Shown here piece by piece: positions 39,830-52,345 of a stretch of 64,000 nucleotides of DNA. How positions within the stretch are numbered: the stretch's first letter is position 1; each line of letters begins with the position of its first letter. The stretch is from Gymnorhina tibicen (lineage: Eukaryota; Chordata; Aves; Passeriformes; Artamidae): NCBI GenBank assembly GCA_013399875.1, contig VXAZ01018984.1:5185503-5249502 (forward strand). The letters are read 5' to 3'. Position numbers and translations under genes: made by a program. A model generated the notes under the pieces. It saw nothing but the letters and a program-made list of their open reading frames with translations, was not told the DNA's origin and ran no database searches.

Positions 39830-42286
39830 TGAGCAGTGGCAGACAGGACATGACAGAAAAAAACCCCCAAAATAAAAAAAAGGATCCTTGCTGCATTTAC
39901 TGGAAAGGTCAGTACCCAGCACTGAGCCTCATAACTTACAGGAGTTCAGAGCAAGTATTACCAAGACCCAGGTGCCAAGAAATCCCAAGATTCTGTGTAA
40001 AATCCTGTGATTTACAAGGAAGAGCTCATGGCCTGGTTTGCTGGAAATGGAGTATGGCATGAATACATTATGGTTTTTCTCCCTGTCATTTTCAAGGCTA
40101 CAGATTCATCATCTTTTTACACATCTCCTTTCCTGTGTCACTTCTTGTGTGTCACTTGGTGTCACCTGGGCCTTTAATCTGTCTGGAAAGAAATATGACA
40201 AAACTGAAGGGACCAAGAAGCTGTTGTGAAAGGGATAAAATGTATGAGCAAAAGCAGAGCAACCAGAGCTTTAATGATGAGTGTTTTTTACCTCTTTCTC
40301 CCCTTAAAATTTCCATAGCCTGATGTCTTGACAGTAATAGTTCATTGAAGAGCCATTAGGTTTTTTCCTATGGTTTTTAGTGTAAATTGCCCTCATCCCT
40401 TAAGTGTGCTGGAATGAGAAACCTGCATGTTTCACCCTGGGATGATAAAAGGAAGCTCAAAATGCCAAGTGCCAGACGCAGTTTTACTGCCCTTAGGAAA
40501 GGAGTGTGAAAAAGACAGGAGGTTGAGTTCTTCTGGTTTTCATGTTGATACTTTTTTTTTTTTTTAGTATGAACCCTTTTTTAGTTACTTTTGTGAGGTA
40601 CTGACACCACGTAGTGTTTGAGATTTTTTCCATTTGTTTTTCTGTATTTCCTCCCCAAGGTGGCATTGACAATTTGATCTCACCTTCTTTGCAAGTTTCT
40701 GTGCTTGATAGGCTTTGCCATCCCCCATTCCAGGAATGTGTAGGGGAACTTCAGGATGTCCTAGAGTTGGGGGAAAAGCTTTTGCATTTCTATGCACCCT
40801 GCCTTCTCTATTCAACCCCTTGTGTCATGGTGCTTTTAGTCTCTTTGGTGATATTGCATAAGGTAGCACGCATTTGAGGAGGTTTAAACTGGTGTTCACG
40901 GACAACTTTCTAGGTTGTTTTCGCTTCTGGTTTTTGTGTCCAGGTTCTTGCATTAAAAAAAGGCCCACAAGGAAATGCTTGACCATTCAAAGCAAATGCT
41001 TTCATCACAGATGAACCCTAAATGTGTTTGTTCCTCCCCCGCCTCCAGTTCCTCATAATTGTGGATCTTTACTCATGGTTTGGAAAGGTATCTTTGATCC
41101 ACTGCTGTTATTCTATGTAATGTGGCCGGTGCTGTCCCTTCAGCCAGGAAGCCTGTTAATCAGGCCAGTGAAATTGCTTTTTGAAAGGCACATTGAGCCC
41201 AGGAAAGGATTTCTGTTGAACGTGAAATTTTGGATGATGTTCAAAGCCTCTCCTGGAAAACCGCCCACTTGCATGGTCCAAGCTACCTGTGACATCCCAG
41301 CATGGGTGAGGACAGTTATCTTTTTGTTACGAAAATTATTTTTCTATGTGTATAATAAAACTTGCTGTGATAACTGTTGTCTTTCGGCTAGAAAACACGA
41401 GAATGTCCCAGCCCTCTGGATTATCTGGTGTCCAGCAAAACAGCCTGATGAGCAAGCGTATCAGCTCTTTTTAATCTTTCCATAAAATTAAAGAAATTAT
41501 GGAGCTTAAGGCAGTTGCTAATGAATCAATTTTAATTTATAGGCTCAAATAAAATCTGCATTAAGGCTGACAAACAGTAGCCTCAGGTAAACATGAAGCA
41601 TTTGTACTGCAGACCTAAATGAATTCTGTGCTGGATGTCACAGCTTCTGCCAGAAGAGCAGGAGGGTCAGGGGTCCCGTTTCACCATCAGAGGAGGCAGA
41701 ATCCTAAAGAAAGTAAATGCACTGGTCTAGCCCTTAGGAGGTCTCTTTCTGACATGCAAAAGCAGAAAAATCAAAGACTAATTATATTTCTCTCTCTTTT
41801 TCTTTTTTTTCTTTAAGCAAATAAGGAAGCAGAGGATTTTCTCTGTAGAATCACTGTTTGCTAAATGCTTTTGCATCACCAAATTACACTAAAATTGTAC
41901 ATCAGAGGTGCTTGTCCCATGAAATCAGAGGCAAATGTGGATTTCTACACATGCACAAGTCAGTCACCCATGGACCTGTATATGTGCCTCAGGAAGAGCA
42001 TCTTGCAGGACCCAACCTCTCTGTGTGTGCTCTTAACCTGAAAGAAGCTCGCTGCAGCAGGCAGGGTCACTTCCTTCTGTGTCTTCTTCATGGAGAACAG
42101 TGCTTGCTTTTTTTGGAAAAAGTGCCTCATATCAGGAGATACATCCATGCTGGGCAGAATGATGGAATAAAACTTAGCCATTTGTGCTTAATGCAAGGGT
42201 GTTGTCTTGTGAATGATCAGACTGGGAAGTTTCCCTAACAAGTCTTGCATGAAAAGCATTATTTTGGTTTTTAGACTGCTTATTTG

Positions 42287-42306
42287 GTGGGGGTTTTTTC
42301 CCCCAC
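42287..42306. repeat. Perfect GC-rich hairpin with T6 loop
   Basis: GTGGGGG (42287-42293), TTTTTT, then CCCCCAC (42300-42306). The seven-pair stem is almost all G:C, 435 bases before the exon acceptor. Confidence 0.92.
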
Positions 42307-42714
42307 TCAAGTGTTGCTGTTTCTAGTCTTTGCTTTGGCTTAAGCAGTATTATACAAGATAACTGGTTTTGTGGGAACACTTTATAAAAATGTTGTAAAA
42401 CATATTGTTATGCCTGCTATAAAACATAAAATGATTATTTTTTGCCACCGTTGTTGGTTTAGTGCTTGCATTTTTTTTTTTGTGAGGATGCTGGTATTAA
42501 AGAAGTATCTCCTGGAGGGGAAGGGTTGTGCCCTTATGCCTCTTCTCTTTTGGTAATAAGCTGATGAAGACGCTGGTGTCTGCCATCAGCATCTGCATTC
42601 TCGCTGCTGAGCTTCCCCAGCTGATGCTGAAGTCCTGGCTCCTGCATCTTCATTCTTGTTGACAGTGGAGGGGCCACTCAGCTTCTTGAGCTGTCCTTCT
42701 GTCTGGTCTGTTTT

Positions 42715-42741
42715 CTGACTCTCATCTTTATTGCTTTCCAG
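42715..42741 (+). other. 3' splice site: branch-point-like sequence, pyrimidine tract and AG
   Basis: CTGAC at 42715-42719 fits the yUnAy branch-point pattern. Its A (42718) lies 24 bases before the first exon base. A pyrimidine-rich run follows and ends in TTTCCAG at 42735-42741. The order and distances are those of an ordinary U2-type acceptor and support the exon start at 42742. The branch point is inferred from pattern only. Confidence 0.82.
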
Positions 42742-42851
42742 ATGCAGTAATCGGACCCAGTGTGCAGTTGTTGCTGGCCCTGATGTGTTTCCGGACCCGT
42801 GCCCCGGGACGTACAAGTACCTGGAAGTGCAGTACGAGTGTGTCCCTTACA
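42742..42851 (+). CDS. ADGRL3: Internal coding exon of a latrophilin (adhesion GPCR L3), lectin-domain part
   Basis: This is the only convincing coding exon in the window. It holds 36 whole codons with one base of a split codon at each end. The A at 42742 completes a split Arg codon if the previous exon ends in AG or CG, and the final A at 42851 begins the next codon. The peptide starts [16 protein letters not shown], contains [12 protein letters not shown] and ends QYECVPY. This is the C-terminal half of the N-terminal SUEL/RBL lectin domain of latrophilins: three of its four Cys are in the positions expected for lectin disulfides, and NRT is an N-glycosylation sequon. Latrophilins are presynaptic or postsynaptic adhesion receptors that bind teneurins and FLRTs. 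The AVVAGPDVF stretch is what I recall for ADGRL3; ADGRL1 and ADGRL2 read VVVAGSDAF or IVVTGSDVF-like. The family call is very secure, the paralogue call less so. At 110 bp the exon is not a multiple of three, so skipping it would shift the frame. Confidence 0.93.
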
Positions 42852-42857
42852 GTATGT
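42849..42857 (+). other. 5' splice donor ACA|GTATGT
   Basis: The lectin-domain codons run to the A at 42851, followed at once by GTATGT, a good U1-pairing intron start. The exon side is CA rather than AG, so most pairing comes from the intron side. The break leaves phase 1, which fits continuation into a Lys codon (the K of KVEQK in latrophilins). Confidence 0.85.
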
Positions 42858-45800
42858 ATCTTGATATATTTGCACTTGTTTTTTTTATAGAGATTTATTG
42901 TGGGGATTGGTCCAGCCTTGAGCTTGTCTCTTGTTGCCCAAGGGCAAGTAAAGCAGACCACGTGCATCATATGAGACTGAGCTGACAAGATACAAAAAAT
43001 GGTTCTCTGTGCCAGGTTTGTTCTTAGGTTGAAAATATCCTAATAATGCCCCGTATTTTCTGTGTTGTGCAGCGTAACAGTGACATACCACCTTTTGGAA
43101 AACACTTGGGAAACCCCATTAGAGAAAGCAGACCAGAGGAGTGAAACACTGTTGCTAGCTTATAGCTTCTCTTCACAGAGGTTTATGTTTGTAATCATAC
43201 AGCAGTGTGCTTCGACTGACCTACGTCCGTGTAATTGGTGGCATTTGATAAGTGCCTTAAATACAGTATTGTATCACCAAGGAGGTAGGAAGCTGTTGTT
43301 TTGGGTAATTTGATGTTTGATGGTAGAAAAATACTAATTTATAAGCTTCCAAAGTTGTGAAGGCAAATTACAGGCAAGCCATCTAGAGTAAATTTTTGAG
43401 GGTAGAAAGGCAGTCATCTGAGATGACAGCAATATGTGCCAAGCGGGAAATTCGGAGCTGTAAAAAGTTAAGTGTACCTCAGAATTGCTTTCTGTAGAAA
43501 CCAAATTTTGTTACACGCAGTTAAGGCCCTACTGCCAAAAAGGGCGTACCCGAAAAAGGAAATTACAATGATAATGCAAAGAGTGCACTTCTTATTAGCA
43601 GTTGTAGAGAGCGGAGTGGTGAATAACAGTGCCATTTCTGTTTGAGCAGGCCAAAGCTTTTATAGCACAGCTCTCAAAATAATAAAGCAGGTACTGGAAT
43701 AGACGCTTTCAACCCATAGTGTTGTCTTGAGAGAGCAGCAGGAGGCGTCAATTTGCTGAAACCCAGAGTTTGGCTCAAGGACTAAGACCATCTTCTCTGT
43801 TGCCTCAAGCATGGGCTGCAGGAGAGCAGACGTGGCTGAGCAATGACAGGCACCCTGTCCAGAGGGAAAGTGAGAGCTTACAGCCCCTGGGGTGGTCCCC
43901 ATTCCTCATGCAGGAGGTGGCCACCTGCCTGGAAAGACTGGGTGGTGTTTGGCTTTTGTGAAATTCCAAGACCACCCCTCTGTGCAAAGGAGACCTCTCT
44001 GCTGAGGGACTCGGATACTCTGCTGGCAGGGGGCTCAGTGTGTCCATATTTGATTTTTCTAAACAAAAATGTGAAGCTTCTAAATGCAGTGATGCAATAC
44101 TTTTTATGGGGTGAGCTATTAAACCCACGGAAAGATTGACAGCAGGGCTTAGGGTCTGCCCTATCAAGCAGAAGAATATTCTCCAAATTATAGTTTGGAG
44201 CTATTCCACTCTAAATGAGGCTTTTCATTTCAGAAGCAACACTGTGCAGGGAAAGGGTTAGGGAAGATTGGTTTCAACTTATCACAGCAGGTTGTATTTC
44301 CTTGTGATTTATGATTTGCACGAGGGTATGCTGTTCCCTCCAGAGACTGGGCTGGTAAAGCAATAGTCATTACCTGGTACCCCTCCACAGCCTTTGTTGA
44401 ACATAAAACAAAGAGGAATAGTGGTACCTTGTGAGAAAGGCAATATGTCAGTATTACACCCCGAGGTGTTAATTGGCCCTGTGTACAAGATGTAGAATAA
44501 CTCTTGTGAGAGGTTTCTCAGTACCAAATGTACAGTAGGGATTGAGTATTTTTTAATGATCTGAATGCAAGGAGGAAAAGGATGACAACTGACGTGCTGC
44601 CTTTGCAATTAAGTTAGGAGCTTTGATGGCTGTTTCTCAGTTTCTTTATGAATCAAATATAGTGCCTCTGCAAGTAGAGTTAGGGGGGGAAGACAAAGGG
44701 CGAGCACAAGATGAAATAGGATCCAGTCTCCTGAGGTTGTTGTTGTGTGTCACCTAGGAAATTTTGGGTCAAATCTTCATGTGTTGTTATTCAGCGTAGC
44801 ACCGGTGAAATCGGTTGTGTTCAGGCAAACCGCGTCCCTTCATCTGCAGACAGAGTGGGAAACCTGGAGCTCCATTTTATTCTTCTACTTCAGTCTGTGC
44901 CTGGCTTTACTGCCTCTGTTTCTTCCCTCAGAACGGTCAGATTAACTTTGTAGGTGTTCCCCACCTGGGCCCCACGAGTGCCCCATAAGTGAACGCCATC
45001 CAAGTGATGGGGAAGGTGTCAGCTCTGGGCAAGTATGTCAGCAAAGGCATGGCTGGACCAAAGCCATGCCTGGTGGATGAAATCTGTTCCTTTTATGCCC
45101 TGTTATTGTCAGAGGTCAGTTCTTGTCACTGAACCCACATGCCTCAGCCCCTGTGCACCCAGCCTTTGGTGAATGGTGGTGTCTGCCATATGGCCATCTC
45201 CTAAAGGAACACCTCAGTTGCATAATAAAGGAGTTAATATTTCAGCAGGCAGTTGTACTTGTGTGCAATTCCAGCTTGCTTTTGTCTGGTTGGATGGGTT
45301 ACTCCTTACAGTTTCAAATTATTCTTTATGGACAGAGAGTGGGTTTACCCAAGTGTTGGCTGAGCAGCAGAAGGGAGAGTGTGTGCATCTCAAGAGGAAA
45401 GAGTTTGGGGGTCATCTTTAACAGATGTTGTTAGGACTGACCTTAGGCACTTGTGCTCAGTATAGTGCTAGTGTATATGCTCCCCCAAAGAAAAAATATG
45501 GATGATTTAAAACTCCATTTGTTAGTCTGCTTCTCTTGAGATTTTATTATTTATTTTTTAACTCTTCCACCACTAGCTCATATCATTTTCAAGAGGAAAG
45601 CATCCCCCTTTCCTCTCAGATGGGGGAAATCCAAACCTCCTCTAATTTCAGTAGCTCATATATTGTAAAATGTCCTTTACATTACCCCACACGCCGCATT
45701 CCTGTGTGTTCACTAGAGATACCCCTGAGAAGGAGAGTTTTATGAGGCTGCAGTTACTCTCAACATGTAGACAAGATGAGAGATAATTATGCAGATAGCC

Positions 45801-48800
45801 CGGTCCTCTCCTCGTATTCCTGATCCTGTAGTCGCTTTATGTGGTAGCAGCAGCCTTCTACTAGAATGGACAGTCATTCCAGGACATCTGGACTTTTTAG
45901 GTTGCCTTCTGACAATGAAAAGCAAGTGAAAAGCAGGTGATATCAGCAGGTAAAAAGATAGCAGGCCTAATTTATCAAGCTTCAGTTGTCCTATTTTTCT
46001 GGTATCAGAAAAAGTCATCAAAATAATTTTGTCTTTCTCAAAGCAGGCCTTAGCATCTGGCAGGTATTTCTCTGACACCTCCTTTAGGTACTGTCCCTTA
46101 CTCTTCTGAAGTACTTAAATTACTACTCCAGTCTTCTTAAATTCAATTTGCTTTTAATAATTACTGACCAAGAGAGCTTTTCCATGGTTTTCAATTGAAT
46201 ATGTACTACTGCAAACCTGCAGTCTGCCATTGCCAGAGCTGTGGACACGTCTCATTGTGGAGAGGTGGCTGAAACTGCATTGGAGGTATTTTGTGCTGGG
46301 TGTGAGTATGAGAAACCTGACATGGTGAGGGTCCCCTTGATCCAGTACTCTGTTGTTTCCTACTGCATTCCTTCCCTCTCCCCTTCTCCCTTTGCAGAGC
46401 AGAGTTAAGTGGGTAATGGGAACAGCAGTGGTGGAGGTGGTTTTGTAAAGCTAGGTCAACACTCTCATTGCAGAAACACTTCACTATCATCTTCTGGTGC
46501 TTGTACAATCCTGTTGTCATGGTGCCAGTACATCTAGAAGTGTAATTTTTCTTATTTCACCTTTGTAATGTGCTAAGGGCCTTCCAATTTTACTTGTGAG
46601 CCAGTGCAGAAAGCAGACGAGTGATTTATCCAAAGCTGTATGAGACCAGTGGCCAGCAAGTGAGCCCAATTTTGCAGGAGCAGTGGTGTTGGGAGAGCTG
46701 CTGTCATTGTAATCAGACAGATTTTCTACCAATAACCTGATAAACCCAAACCAGCACTTTGGTTTTGCTAATGCTAATACTGCCTCTGTATGGAGGTGAC
46801 ACTTTACAGCTCAAACCAGCCATGTTTTAGTAGTTTTGCAGGCATTTCTGAGAAGGAGGAACAGAGTGAACAACCCAGTTGAGGCTCCCTTTTCTCTCTT
46901 GAGTATACGTGCTCCACTGGGACATGGCACAGGCACTGCCCTTCATGGGTGGCACTCCAGATCAGAACAGGGGGACATTTTCCAACATGCGAGCAGCTAT
47001 TGCCCACTGGCTTTGACTGAAATTTAGGGATTGTCTGCATTGAGTTTTTATTTGGGTTTTGAAAATGGTATGGGTTAAAAGTACCACAGGTATTTTGGAA
47101 TGCTTTTTTCTGTTCATTTCCCTGTAGAGACAACCTTATAGGCTCCCAGGGATCCAGCACAGTGTTGAAAAGAGGATTTAGGTATCTGAGTCAGATTTAG
47201 TTTTTCCTTCAGTTTTTCCTGAGCTCCCAGTTCCCTTAGGCCCTAGGTTTTGGAGGTCACAGAATAACTTGTGCACTGTTGTCTTTCAGAACCACTCTGT
47301 TTTTTAAATAGGGAACTGGAAAATTTAACCTATAGGATAGGGCAAAGTGGAGAAAGGATGGGGACTCAATGAGGAGAAGCCCATTGCCGCATTGATGGAA
47401 AGGACGGCAGCAGCAGGAGGGTGCCTCGGGCATGGCATATCCCACTGTGATGATAACTTGCCTCACACCCAGGCCACAAGTCTTCCATCAGCTTTTAATA
47501 TTGGGGAAATCTGTTCAAGGGGATGTTTCTTGCAAGGGAAGAATGCTCATGGCTTCCAGGGAAGGATGGATAGTCCTTTCTTCCCCTTCTGGGTAAACGG
47601 CCTGATATTGTGAAGGCACCACATATCTCTGGTGCTGGCAGAGAATTTCCTTCTTTAATACTAACAAGAGGAAGGGGAAAAAAAAAACACTTGAGCATGT
47701 TTCATTGTTTCTTTTCTTAGGACTTTTTTCTTTTTAGACATGGAACCTGAACTCACATTTCCCAGCTGCTGTAGTGATGGAAGGAAAGGTCACAGCCTTG
47801 CTAGAAATATTCCTTTTATTGCTGATAGAAGAGTAGATGGGCTCACATATCAATAAAAGTGAGGGATGGTAAGTGTGATGTGGGAACAGAATTCAATAAA
47901 GTTTTATTGTATCACAAGTGGACTGAAGTGCATTTAAAAACATTAAATGAAGGCGCACAATATCTGCTCTGCTGGACCTTAGGGCCAGTGAATAGACAGA
48001 TAATTGAATAATGACATTTTTAAGGGAATATAAGCACTAGAAAGCAAACTGATATTTTCATTGCTCTAAGATTGCTGGTAGAAAGGGAAAGAAAGGGGAG
48101 AAGATGGGACAAAATTGCAATCTGAAAACAATTTAATGAGACCACTTTTCCCAAGAATACAGTTCTTAATTATTTCTGGAGTGCTCTAAGGCCATTATGT
48201 GGCCTCTAGGCTTTCCCTCTGCGTTTTCTCGCCGCCTTCTCCATCGGTTGAGAAGCAGTGTTTGCCCACTGAGAGCAGTGCTGTGTTTTGTTAAACAAAT
48301 GGACTTGCGGCTTCTCTGCTTTTCTTTTGCCCTGGGTTTTTATGTTTGCTTTGTTTTTGCTTTTTCCCAAGAGAATTTGGTCCCCCGAGGCTCAGCAGGG
48401 AAAATGGCAAATGTTCCCAAGGGATTAAGCCTGACTGTTGGCATTTTGGCCAGTAATGAGCGAATTCCCTCCTGAAGCCAGGCCTCCTTTGTTTTATTTA
48501 GTTTAATATATTATTTGTGGGCATGGGCTGGGGAGAATAAGTAAAACCAAAGAAAAAAAACAAACAAAAAACCCCCAAACCAAAAACACAACAGCAGACC
48601 TAACTATCCATTATGATTATTTCTGAGCAAAGAATCTTTGTCTCCTGCTGAACAAATTGCCTTTCTTCCAATGCATACAGTTTCTTGGGCATTGCAGTCA
48701 AAAAAGCCTCTTTTTTTTATTCACTAAAATTCCCAGCTTTGCTTGCTAGTTTGTTTTTTTTTTTTTTTAATCCACAGAGGCAGAAATAAAGAATGTATTG

Positions 48801-51724
48801 CTTCCCTTATCAGTCTTCTTTTACTGTGTGTTTGTGGGGAGAGTGCACCTACACAACAGCCCATTGGAAAGCACTCTTAGTTAAAATAACCTGATATTAT
48901 GGGTCTTTGCAAACCTGCAGGCTGATCTATCTGCGTAGTTGTGTGCATAATGGTCAAGAAAGGGGAGGAAAGCTAAGAGCTAGGGAAATAAAGGTATTTG
49001 AAAACTTGAAGTAGCCTAATACAAAGGGAAATGAACATTTTTGTAAGTCACAGTGAGATAAATGGCAACATGTTTGATTTTTGAATATGAGATGAGTTTG
49101 GCTTAAAATAAGGAAATTAGGTGGTTTCCAGTGTGTCTGTAATGCATACTGGTTCGAAGGTCTGCTGTCAGCAGGAACAGTATGGACTTTCTTGTGGGGA
49201 GAAGTTAGATAAATTTTAGGCAATCTCCATAGTAGGACGACCATCACTACCTGCTGCATCTCTAATTTCCAGCATGCTTCTATGAAAAGCCAGCTCCTGC
49301 TGGCTCCTGTCATCTCTGTCCTTTTCTTTAGGGTGTGGGACACTTCATCATGTCTTCCACCCATGCCAGTATGAGCATTTGTGTGAGAAGTAATTTTTTT
49401 TTCTTGCTCTCTTCTTAGTGTTTAGCTGATTACCTCCTGAACCAGCTCACCACTCCCTAGTTCCAGGCTTAAAATGTTGAAATGCCTCCATGCACTGATG
49501 CATTCTGTCTTTAAAACATGCATTGGTTCTGAAAATATCCATGAACAACAGGTTTTGCTCCCATATGTCTTGGAATTGGCACAAGCTGTCTTTATCAGAA
49601 AAGTCACCACAGTGCTGTGCTCAACTCTATTAGGTCTGAGATGCTGCAGTTGATGAGAGTTGGAGTGAGTTACAGCCTGGGCAATCTGTGAACTTCTCAG
49701 ATGATCATGGGATGTTGATTGCACATTTTTTGATACTTTTATTACATTTTTAAGCTCATACGGCTGGGAGAAGTTTGTTGTTTTTGGGGGGTACTTTTTA
49801 AGACTATAGAAAGGTTTCTGTGGTAGAGCACAAGAGGCAAAATTCACATCTGTCTCCCCACCATCGCCTCAGTCAGAAAATTTGCAGTGTGGAGACCTAG
49901 ACTTTAAATAAGTCAAAGAATTTAGTGTAGGTCTGTTATGTGTTTCTCACATAGGCTGTTTTTCTTGATATAGAGCCCTGTCAGTTCTCCTGAGGGCCTC
50001 TATAATTGGTTTATTATGGAAGGTGGAAAACTGTGATGCGTAGCGTAAGTTATTTTATGAAGATTATGAATATGAGGGAGTAACTTAATTCCTTGTGTGA
50101 CTTCTATGCACTATTTACTCCTTTCCAATCCTGACCCACAGCAGCTGAATTTTTAGTGAGAAGGTGTATGGGTTTGGTTTGAGTCTACTCATTTAAACTA
50201 AAAGGTGCTTAAAATCTTTCAATCTGTTGCCTGACTGCCTTTGGCATTTAAGTATGAATCAAAGGTCATTAAATTGCAGGGAAGCTTCCTTTCGGTGTCA
50301 GCGAGCTTTGGGTCAGGTTCCTGGCAACCTGAGGATATCTGAAGTCATTAGCTTTTTTTGAGAACTTCATCTTTGTCACACCCATTTCTAGCATAGTAAT
50401 AACTATTGTTAATAAATAGTAAATAACTGATACTGTCTCAGCTAAAAAGGAAATTGTAACCAATACTGCACAGAAAGTAGAATGAAAATATGGGATATTC
50501 TTCAATAAAGTAATAGGCTGCAGTCCTCCCACCTCGGCAGCTGATGGTTCCACATTTAAATAGCAAGATGTCTTTGTAGTGTCTGAAATAGATTTGTGCT
50601 ACCTTGATAAAGATGCTGACAAAACAGAGCAGCCTGACCCCTGCAAACTCTTTTCTGGAGCACCAGTGGGAAGAAACCACTGGCTTTAGGTCATTTGTAC
50701 CAAGCTGTGTTTTTCCACTCTTTCTGGCATGACACTTCTAGATATTTGCCACCAATTTGCTGTCTAAATGTGACCCCACACTTCCCAGTTGTCTCCGAAC
50801 AATTCTGTCATCGTTAAGAGGAATATATTCCTTCCCATCTTTAATAACCTATTGCCTAAATTGTGCTATTATGCCAAGCACCCTCTGGAGATGTTGATAT
50901 GGATTTCATATGTTTTATAACAGATCTTCATGGAAATAATATTTATATTTCTGGGTTTTATTCCTATTTTCCTTTAATTTATCTTACAAGAAATATTGCA
51001 AAGGTTTCTTTCATTGGTGCAAGCAGTGTAAGGAGATTAAGACCATCCTTGCCAGGTGCTATTATAAATCCACAAAAGAAATGAAATACATTTATTGGGT
51101 TTTATTCTGGCCAATAGGGAGAACAGAATATGTGTATCCAGTGGCTAAGTTGAGGATTGAAGTTCATTTCTTCTAGCACATGAGGGAGGAGGAGGGAGGG
51201 GGGAAATTTGAGTATATTAAGGCAAATCCCTTTAGTGTGTGAAATACGAAAAAGCATCTTTCCAGATCTAAAAATACAACTTCGTTGAGTTTCTTTATAT
51301 TAAAAGGGCTCCCAGGAAGAGAGCCAAATGTATCCAAATGTATGACTTCTTTCCCTCATTTCCTCCACTTTCTTTCCTAACAACATTTCCAGTCAACTTT
51401 TAACAGTATAGGCCTGCGTGAAACCACAGTAGTTGTATGTACCTCAAACTCTGGCAAAGGAGACGAACATAGACTGCATAGTATTTGATTTTTGTTAGCT
51501 TCTGTTCCCAAGAGGAGTAAAATGGGAGGAACTGTGGAAGACTAAGGCAAAGGGCCCCTCCCCAGGGTATCCTTTTGAAAAACAGACAAAACACCAAACA
51601 AAATCCTGCAATCTATTTCTAAAGGTTTCTTATTCAAAAATAGTCATGGTATGTCATTTACCCTGTCTGACTGCCAGACTATCCAGAAATGTTCTTAAAG
51701 GTTTTTTGAGGTGTGTTTGACTTT

Positions 51725-51741
51725 GGGGGGGATGGGGGGGG
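51725..51741 (+). repeat. G-rich tract G7-AT-G8
   Basis: Seven and then eight G separated by AT, on the sense strand. It could fold as a two-tract or intramolecular quadruplex. Homopolymer length may be imprecise. Confidence 0.6.
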
Positions 51742-52239
51742 TGAGATGGCGGAGAGTGGAATGACGAACAATTCAGATTAGAAAAGATTTATTCCAATTG
51801 ATTTCACAGATGAATGTATTGCTGAGGGTCTAAACTAATCTTCTCCTCCAAAGTCCTTTTTCCCTCCATGGGTAACTTAAAAATGTCTAATGTAGTTTTA
51901 AAAAATGCCTTAATCTCATTTATCTTTAATTTCTCTGTTCCGCTCTACAGGCCCACATAAAAAGATTTACAGTGGGTATTTATCCCTTACAATATCAAAA
52001 GCAAATTCCCTTCCAGATCTCAATTTTCACTGATAATCCTCAGAGATGTATAATTTTAATTTACCTTGCAGATGACGTCTACCTGGTTTCTCTCTCTGCT
52101 TTTATGAAGGTATTATTCAGCTGCACCTCATTAACTCTGGTTTGTTTTGGTTTTTTTTTTTTTCCTTCTCTCTTGTGTGTGTTGAATGGTGTCTGTGAGT
52201 GAAACTATTGTCTTGTCCTTTGCTGGAGTGCACATGCTG

Positions 52240-52345
52240 GTGCAGCGGGGGCTGGGGCTGGCACGTCACCACGTAATCCAGCCGAGTCCTTTCTTTTTAT
52301 CCCAGGAGAGGCAGCGTCGGGGCCTTGTCCTTTTTTCGCTTTAAA
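52240..52345. promoter_or_regulatory. Candidate regulatory patch with doubled CACGT cores
   Basis: GGCACGTCACCACGTAATCC carries two CACGT cores 8 bases apart (52262-52266 and 52270-52274). The first reads into ACGTCA, a CRE half-site. About six CpG fall within the next 80 bases by my count, again unlike the surrounding intron. It is flanked by GC-rich sequence on the left and an AT-rich TTAATAATTCA stretch on the right. Confidence 0.28.

Larger units (their letters stand above)
34133..42714. other. Intronic sequence, upstream intron, segment 5, up to the acceptor
   Basis: No second exon was recognised. It holds a motif-dense candidate element at about 36300-36620, a plus-strand G-rich tract at 39809-39829, triple TGTCAC units near 40136-40167, a GC-stem hairpin at 42287-42306, and T-runs at 36852-36863 and 40552-40565. 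The longest uninterrupted ORF of the window, 153 codons at 41024-41485, lies here and is treated as chance. Confidence 0.72.

Noticed and set aside
41024..41485. Longest gap-free ORF, 153 codons (+), 1.3 kb before the exon
   Set aside because: For about 128,000 codon positions in six frames and a stop roughly every 18 codons, a longest ORF near 150-160 codons is expected by chance. No domain, signal peptide or known family is visible, and no splice or start context supports it.
47341..47362. AAAGTGGAGAAAGGATG as a possible ADGRL3 KVEQK mini-exon
   Set aside because: The bases do not encode the expected residues, there is no AG acceptor directly before it and no GT donor at the right place.
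49151..49166. GGTTCGAAGG resembling a tRNA T-arm
   Set aside because: No matching acceptor stem, A box or anticodon arm upstream on either strand.
48954..49847. Two consecutive minus-strand ORFs of 136 and 141 codons
   Set aside because: I considered a processed pseudogene on the minus strand, but neither peptide resembles a known protein, and there is no poly-A remnant or frame continuity between them.
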